Positions 7,801 through 11,365 of a stretch of 11,365 bases of DNA are shown piece by piece. The notes under the pieces were generated by a model. That model saw nothing but the letters and a program-made list of their open reading frames with translations. It had not been told where the DNA came from and did not search any database. The DNA comes from Bacteroidales bacterium UBA5342 (GTDB lineage Bacteria; Bacteroidota; Bacteroidia; Bacteroidales; UBA5342). The stretch is from the NCBI GenBank assembly GCA_002408065.1, contig DHQI01000075.1, positions 5,025-16,389 of the forward strand. Reading direction: 5' to 3'. A program made the translations under genes and the position numbers. Numbering within the stretch: position 1 is the first letter of the stretch; the number at the start of each line of letters is the position of its first letter.

Positions 7801-8145
7801 AATACTAAAGGCTTCCGGCGTTATTTCATCCAGCTTTTTGTCCAGCTTTTCAGTGATTGTTTTTTCTAATTTGTCAATACTGTCATAGATGGCTTCTCTT
7901 TCGTTGAATTCCACCGAACCATCAGCTACTTTTAGGCGTAAAGAGGCTATCTCTTTGTTTTCAGCAGCAACGGTTTCCTTAAGGGCTTGTTTCAGTGCTT
8001 CTGATTTAGCACGCAATTCATCATTGCTCAAAGTGGCAAACTGCGGATATACTTTCAGTATTTTGTCTACGTAAGGCTGTACTTCTTTTAAATCTCTATC
8101 TGATTTGTTTCCAAAAAGTTTGGAAAGAAAGTCGTTTAATCCCAT
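4855..8145 (-). CDS. secA: SecA preprotein translocase ATPase
   Basis: SecA is the ATP-driven motor that pushes unfolded preproteins through SecYEG. The 1096-aa product has all hallmarks: Walker A ATGEGKT (193-199, K198), Walker B DEVD (300-303), DDARTPLIISGP (308-319) leading into the preprotein-binding region, TNMAGRGTD (689-697), and helicase motif VI QLRGRAGRQGDPG (726-738). It ends in a basic, Gln-rich linker and a SEC-C zinc finger C1080-x-C1082-x8-C1091-H1092, which in relatives binds SecB and lipids. It is about 200 aa longer than E. coli SecA (901 aa). Roughly 90 of these extra residues lie before Walker A (helical, Lys/Glu-rich, about 55-145) and the rest mostly within about 320-490. 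Bacteroidota SecAs are characteristically this long, so this is not an anomaly. The start at 8145 (MGLNDFLSKLFGNKSDRDLK) matches the family N-terminus. A -7 box lies 66 nt upstream. The kinase gene follows on the same strand. Confidence 0.99.
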   Translation of the reverse strand: MGLNDFLSKLFGNKSDRDLKEVQPYVDKILKVYPQFATLSNDELRAKSEALKQALKETVAAENKEIASLRLKVADGSVEFNEREAIYDSIDKLEKTITEKLDKKLDEITPEAFSIVKETARRLTENDTIEVTASDMDRDLAAEHDFVSISGDKAIYKSSWLAGGHEIEWNMVHYDCQLFGGVVLHQGKIAEMATGEGKTLVATLPVFLNALTGRGVHVVTVNDYLAKRDSEWMGPLYQFHGLSVDCIDKHQPNSEDRRKAYRCDITFGTNNEFGFDYLRDNMAFSPKDLVQRKHNYAIVDEVDSVLVDDARTPLIISGPVPRGEDQQFEEHRPKVEKLVGMQRQMVTKLLSEAKQKITSEDKKVAEEGALLLYRAHKGFPKYKPLIKFLSEEGIKAQMLKTENFYMQENNKNMHVVTDDLFFVIDEKTNSIELTDKGIDAITGSSEDPELFVLPNVGEEIAVLEKDDSLSEDDRLAKKDELLQNYSVKSERVHTIQQLLRAYSMFEKDDQYVVIDNKVKIVDEQTGRIMEGRRYSDGLHQAIESKEHVKVEAATQTMATITLQNYFRMYEKLSGMTGTAETEAGEFWDIYELDVVVIPTNRPIARDDQDDKVYKTVREKYNAVIEGVSEEVAKGRPVLVGTTSVEISELLSRMLKRKGIKHNVLNAKLHQREADIVSEAGKAGTVTIATNMAGRGTDIKLSDEVKAAGGLAIIGTERHESRRVDRQLRGRAGRQGDPGSSVFYVSLEDNLMRLFSSDRIVGVMDRLGHEEGDVIQHSMISKSIERAQKKVEENNFGIRKRLLEYDDVMNSQREVIYKKRKHALLGERMGVEVSNMLFDACESVVNDNYEAGDYEGLKLDTFRLLSIDAPFSEKEFKEANAAQLTEQTYEKAVDAYKRKSEQMGKIAYPVIKDVFEKRGQDYEKILIPITDGKLTYNVPVDLEAAYNSEGVEVARAFEKAMLLQVIDELWKEHLRELDDLKQSVQNASYEQKDPLLIYKFESFNLFKSMVDDVSKRSVAALIKAQIPTRDPNQVQQAQERSIRHQRLSESRQSQEGGQQQKEQKKAQPVRVEAKVGRNEPCPCGSGKKYKNCHGKGL

Positions 8146-8153
8146 TATCGTAT

Positions 8154-8163
8154 GTTAAGGTTA
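8154..8163 (+). repeat. Single GTTAAGGTTA unit in the secA leader
   Basis: This ten-base stretch matches the GGTTAA repeat unit seen at 11341-11365 and in the arms at 1389-1464. It sits 8 nt upstream of the secA start codon, inside the predicted 5' untranslated region, where the transcript would read UAACCUUAAC. One short copy can arise by chance in AT-rich DNA, so membership in the family is tentative. Confidence 0.3.
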
Positions 8164-8211
8164 TTCTTTATAATTTAATGACTAATATTGGCGCACATTT
8201 GTTGCGACCTG

Positions 8212-8219
8212 CAAATTTA
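8212..8219 (-). promoter_or_regulatory. secA: Bacteroidota promoter for secA
   Basis: The minus strand reads TAAATTTG, an exact TAnnTTTG -7 box, 66 bases upstream of the secA ATG. A TTTTG at 8236-8240 (minus strand) could be the -33 element, but the spacing of 16 nt is shorter than the usual 19-21. Predicted leader is about 60 nt and contains the GTTAAGGTTA unit. Confidence 0.55.
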
Positions 8220-8391
8220 ACAGATTAATTGAGCGCAAAAAATCTAAATCAGCTTTTATAGCAATATTCCTATGGTCTTAGTCAAAATAAATGCCACAAG
8301 AAAAAACAGAAATATTGGCAGATAAACAGAAGAATCGCATTGACCACCTGTATTAATATATAATTCATTCTATATAAAATTAATAATGTAC

Positions 8392-8399
8392 TATATTTG
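8392..8399 (+). promoter_or_regulatory. Bacteroidota -7 box for the T9SS surface protein gene
   Basis: TATATTTG matches TAnnTTTG exactly and lies 30 bases upstream of the ATG at 8430. Transcription would start near 8405, giving a leader of about 25 nt. This box overlaps a possible upstream TTG start at 8397, which argues that translation begins at 8430 instead. No convincing TTG -33 element is visible in the AT-rich upstream sequence. Confidence 0.6.
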
Positions 8400-8429
8400 C
8401 GAGATTGTAACGTGTATTATATTGCCACT

Positions 8430-11339
8430 ATGAAAAAGACCTTTACGCTATTCTTTACAATATTACTTTTTGCTTTACCTATCTGGTCTGAAGAAACCAC
8501 TGACGCCGGAGACTTAATCCGCTCCACCAGAGACAAAAACACCATAAAAGGCTTATTGGAAGATGAAGCTTTAAATATACAAGCAGATAACATTTTTACA
8601 GACTTATATCCGGGTCAGTCGGCCCCTAGTGGGAATGATACCACAATCATTGTTGTTGACCAAGCGACTCATGGCCATACACCTTCTCCTCAAAAAGGAG
8701 CTAACACAATAGAGTACATTCCGGCAAATGATTATTATCAGTTTGGTGTTAGCAGCCCTGTCGACAGTTTTTCATTTTGTTATGATTTTGGGACGACGCC
8801 CCCCACTTATAGCGATACTATTTGGGTTTATATCGATTCCATTATAGGTGTAAACGATGTGCCGGTAGCCAATATTGACACCTTCGAGATATCTCAAGAC
8901 AGTGGTGCCATATATGCTCAGGCTCTGATGAATGATGTTGACAAAGACTTGGCCGGGCTAGAAGTCATCAAGCTCACCGATCCTGTTCATGGAACCATCA
9001 GTTTTGGTATCAACGATTATTATTTTGACAGCAAACATCTTTTCTTTCCTCACGAAGGAATAACACACCTTAATTCCAACTTACTATTACCTTACGACCA
9101 AAGAGACACCACCTATCTTAACGATACCGTATTTGTATTCCAACCCGAATCCGACTATTATGGTTACGATTCGATGCAATACATCGTACGTGAATTTAGA
9201 TATTCTGACATTCCTTTTTTTCAGGAAAACTATTATGAATTTATACATACAGAAGATGCTGACACAGCTACTATTTACTTTTACATTCAACCTCATGACT
9301 ACATTCCGGTAGCTACGAATGATACGGTATACCGCCTCCCGGACAATTCAATAATGAAAGAATCTGATATTAGGGTAGAAAAAAACTTTTTACCAATGGC
9401 CAATGATCTAGATGCCGACACTATTCCTGCGTTCCCCAACATCCAATTAGAACTGCCATATATCATTAAGAACAAAGCTGACTCTGCTACAGCGACAAGT
9501 GACAACGACACCGTGGTTTTCTATCATGACATTCCATACTTTGATGCGTCAACACAATCTTTAGCCTTAAAAAAAGATTCAAATATTGCAATACTACAGA
9601 TTACAGGCGATGTCGTTAGTTATAACTATGCAGCAGGATTCTCCGGAGTAGACAGCCTCTTCTATAAAGTGGTAGAGCGCCCACTATTCAATAGCGTTTA
9701 TCCGGCAGAATTTAGAGGCGATACTTCCGATTTTGGTATTATCTATTTTGTCGTGGAACCAGTTAATGATGTGACCATCCCCTTTAACGACACTTTAGAG
9801 TTTGATCTGGACAACATAGAAGACCCATCTACGAAACTATGGCAACACTTTGACATACTGGCGAACGACATCGATATTGATGAGGTAAACGACGGCACCT
9901 TAGATGCCCTTAAACGCCTGATGGGCAATGATTATAAAGAGGCCATAGCAAGCTATGGAAAAGCCCATGTGAAAACATCCACCGGAGCCTATGGCAAAGG
10001 CATCTTTTCCAACGACTTTGACAACACCAAAAATAACTTCACCCTCGAAATGGGCGATAGCGTTTATTACTTATTCACCCCCCCTTATGACAAGAAAGAG
10101 ATCATAGACTCTATTGGCTACTTAATCTACGATGGACACACTGATCCCGACACTATGGGCTGGGCCTATATCAAAAACACACCACCTATAGCTAATAACG
10201 ACATATTCTCTGTTGGCGATTTCAAAATTAATGAAGCAGACAGTACTATCGCCAATAACTTTGCCCTGACACTGAACGATATGGATCCGGATACTTTAAT
10301 CGTACTGTTTGACAACACGGACCTCAAAGCACTTAACCAAAGTTCCTATGCCGTGATTAAGGATGCCGGATCAAACAATATCGATTATTTTTACCATCAG
10401 GGCTTTACCACAAAAGATTCCTTCCAGTACATTGTAAGTGATCTTTTAACTTATGACACCGCTTGGGTTTTTATCAATAATAGTCCCATAAGTGCTGTCA
10501 CAGACAGTATTAAACTCACTGAAAACCCCTTCTTAGAAGAGACAGACCCCTTTGTTACAATCGACGCGTTAAGCAACGATACAGATAGTGAAGACCTTCT
10601 CCACATCCTTTCGTTCAACCATGGTAAAGACAGCCTTGAAAGCCGTAATGCACACATCACGCTAGAACTAGACAGCACCGATTATCAAACGTTTAACTAT
10701 GTGCCACGTGATTCATTCTTCTACATCGACTCATTCAAATACATCGTGACGGATGTACCCGTTTTCTTTGCTGCGGACAACTTCTTCACCAAGGACAGCG
10801 CCTGGGTAATAATTGTAGACAGTGCAATGGTGATAGATAGCGATGGTGATGGTCTGGTTAACACCTACGAAGATGGTATCGAAGGCTATCAAGCGGGTGA
10901 AGACACCATAGGGATAGGGCAAAACGGCATTCCTAACTACCTGAACTGGGATGCTGACGGCGATGGTTTTCCGGATGGCGGTGACTGTGACGGTGATGGA
11001 ATACCAAACCTTTTTGACCCGGACGACTGTGATGGTGCCAGCTTAGATGTATCCACCGCTTTTACCCCTAATGGTGACGGTGTAAATGATCTCTTTATAA
11101 TTCCTGATCTTGTACTGAGCAATGGTGATGTACTACCAGCTTCCATTAAGATATATAACCGTTGGGGCAGTTTGGTATACGAAAATGAAGCTTATGGTCA
11201 AAACGGCGACTGGTGGGATGGAAAACTTGGCGATGTACAAGGTTTAAATGTGGGGAAAGATTTGCCTAACGGCGTTTACCTCTACTATCTTAACTTTAGC
11301 GGTTATGAGAAAGAAGGCTTTATTCATATTCAGAAATAG
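8430..11339 (+). CDS. T9SS type B surface protein with tandem Ig/cadherin-like domains and TSP3 repeats
   Basis: This is a 969-aa secreted protein. Residues 1 to about 20 are a Sec signal peptide (MKKTFTLFFTILLFALPIWS). Then comes a chain of Ig/cadherin-like modules of the kind common in large bacterial adhesins. Five carry an ND-x-D-x-D/E motif, at N168, N325, N479, N616 and N716, and each ends in a strand of the type DSxxYxV (YIV, YKV, YLI, YIV, YIV). A shorter module before them lacks the ND motif. Residues about 803-871 hold thrombospondin type 3-like calcium motifs (DSDGDG at 803, DADGDG at 841, CDGDGIPN). The C-terminus, from FTPNGDGVND (878) through NRWG (910) to the end, is the gliding-motility-associated C-terminal domain (CHU_C/TIGR04131 type), a T9SS sorting signal. 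The protein is thus probably exported by Sec, then T9SS, and held at the cell surface. Its ligand is unknown, and no PorP/SprF partner is in the window. The start is the Met that begins the signal peptide and lies just after the promoter box. Confidence 0.93.
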   Translation: MKKTFTLFFTILLFALPIWSEETTDAGDLIRSTRDKNTIKGLLEDEALNIQADNIFTDLYPGQSAPSGNDTTIIVVDQATHGHTPSPQKGANTIEYIPANDYYQFGVSSPVDSFSFCYDFGTTPPTYSDTIWVYIDSIIGVNDVPVANIDTFEISQDSGAIYAQALMNDVDKDLAGLEVIKLTDPVHGTISFGINDYYFDSKHLFFPHEGITHLNSNLLLPYDQRDTTYLNDTVFVFQPESDYYGYDSMQYIVREFRYSDIPFFQENYYEFIHTEDADTATIYFYIQPHDYIPVATNDTVYRLPDNSIMKESDIRVEKNFLPMANDLDADTIPAFPNIQLELPYIIKNKADSATATSDNDTVVFYHDIPYFDASTQSLALKKDSNIAILQITGDVVSYNYAAGFSGVDSLFYKVVERPLFNSVYPAEFRGDTSDFGIIYFVVEPVNDVTIPFNDTLEFDLDNIEDPSTKLWQHFDILANDIDIDEVNDGTLDALKRLMGNDYKEAIASYGKAHVKTSTGAYGKGIFSNDFDNTKNNFTLEMGDSVYYLFTPPYDKKEIIDSIGYLIYDGHTDPDTMGWAYIKNTPPIANNDIFSVGDFKINEADSTIANNFALTLNDMDPDTLIVLFDNTDLKALNQSSYAVIKDAGSNNIDYFYHQGFTTKDSFQYIVSDLLTYDTAWVFINNSPISAVTDSIKLTENPFLEETDPFVTIDALSNDTDSEDLLHILSFNHGKDSLESRNAHITLELDSTDYQTFNYVPRDSFFYIDSFKYIVTDVPVFFAADNFFTKDSAWVIIVDSAMVIDSDGDGLVNTYEDGIEGYQAGEDTIGIGQNGIPNYLNWDADGDGFPDGGDCDGDGIPNLFDPDDCDGASLDVSTAFTPNGDGVNDLFIIPDLVLSNGDVLPASIKIYNRWGSLVYENEAYGQNGDWWDGKLGDVQGLNVGKDLPNGVYLYYLNFSGYEKEGFIHIQK

Positions 11340-11340
11340 A

Positions 11341-11365
11341 GGCTAAGGTTAAGGTTAAGGTTAAG
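11341..11365 (+). repeat. Tandem GGTTAA hexamer repeat, open at the window edge
   Basis: The sequence reads GGCTAA, then three GGTTAA units, then G, and continues past the window. It starts one base after the TAG stop of the surface-protein gene. Ungapped comparison over 25 nt gives 18 matches with the left arm at 1389-1413 and 17 with the right arm at 1440-1464 (minus strand). It may be one arm of a longer inverted repeat acting as a terminator, or a simple-sequence tract; the total length cannot be seen. Confidence 0.75.

Noticed and set aside
4855..8145. SecA being about 200 residues longer than the E. coli protein, as a possible fusion or insertion.
   Set aside because: Extra helical segments before Walker A and near the preprotein-binding region are normal for Bacteroidota SecA; all motifs are intact.
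8386..8433. A 15-codon frame starting ATG at 8386 whose TGA overlaps the surface-protein ATG (ATGA overlap), resembling a leader peptide.
   Set aside because: The TATATTTG -7 box at 8392-8399 lies inside it, so its start codon would be upstream of the predicted transcription start.
10835..11040. Repetitive GATGGTGATGG-like DNA near the end of the surface-protein gene as a DNA-level tandem repeat.
   Set aside because: The repetition follows from Asp-Gly codons of the TSP3-like calcium motifs and has no fixed DNA period.
11341..11365. Reading the GGTTAA array as a telomere or a CRISPR repeat.
   Set aside because: The unit is not a standard telomeric repeat, there are no spacers, and the array borders a normal gene stop in what looks like ordinary chromosome.

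Overview
The window looks like chromosomal DNA from a Bacteroidota bacterium, most likely of the Bacteroidales/Marinilabiliales type. Four observations support this. SecA is unusually long (1096 aa). There is a large secreted protein ending in the gliding-motility-associated (type B) C-terminal domain of the type IX secretion system. A PASTA protein without a kinase sits next to an RluA-family pseudouridine synthase. All four divergently read gene starts are preceded by a TAnnTTTG box, the -7 element of Bacteroidota promoters. Placement at family level is inference.

Layout, left to right: (1) an MscS-family channel of the YbdG type on the minus strand (84-1349). (2) A divergent intergenic region (1350-1539) with one promoter facing each way, an imperfect 25-bp inverted repeat and a run of nine C. 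(3) A plus-strand pair 13 nt apart: a membrane-anchored three-PASTA protein (1540-2349) and an RluA/RluD pseudouridine synthase (2363-3418). (4) A convergent gap (3419-3590) with a hairpin/T-run terminator for rluD and coding-like but interrupted minus-strand sequence. (5) A minus-strand pair: secA (4855-8145), then an orphan sensor histidine kinase (3591-4772), with a palindromic hairpin between them. (6) A second divergent region (8146-8429) with a promoter each way. (7) A 969-aa secreted, multi-domain, probably calcium-binding surface protein (8430-11339), followed one base after its stop by GGTTAA hexamer repeats that run off the window.

The genes do not form one pathway. The clearest functional link is that SecA drives Sec export, which the surface protein needs before T9SS transport. 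The MscS channel, PASTA protein and kinase are envelope proteins. All six long genes are intact and recognisable, and I do not see a new defence, mobile or biosynthetic system. The least explained signal is a degenerate hexamer repeat family (GGYTAA). It appears as a tandem array at the right edge, as a decayed inverted pair around the C9 run, and as a short copy in the secA leader.
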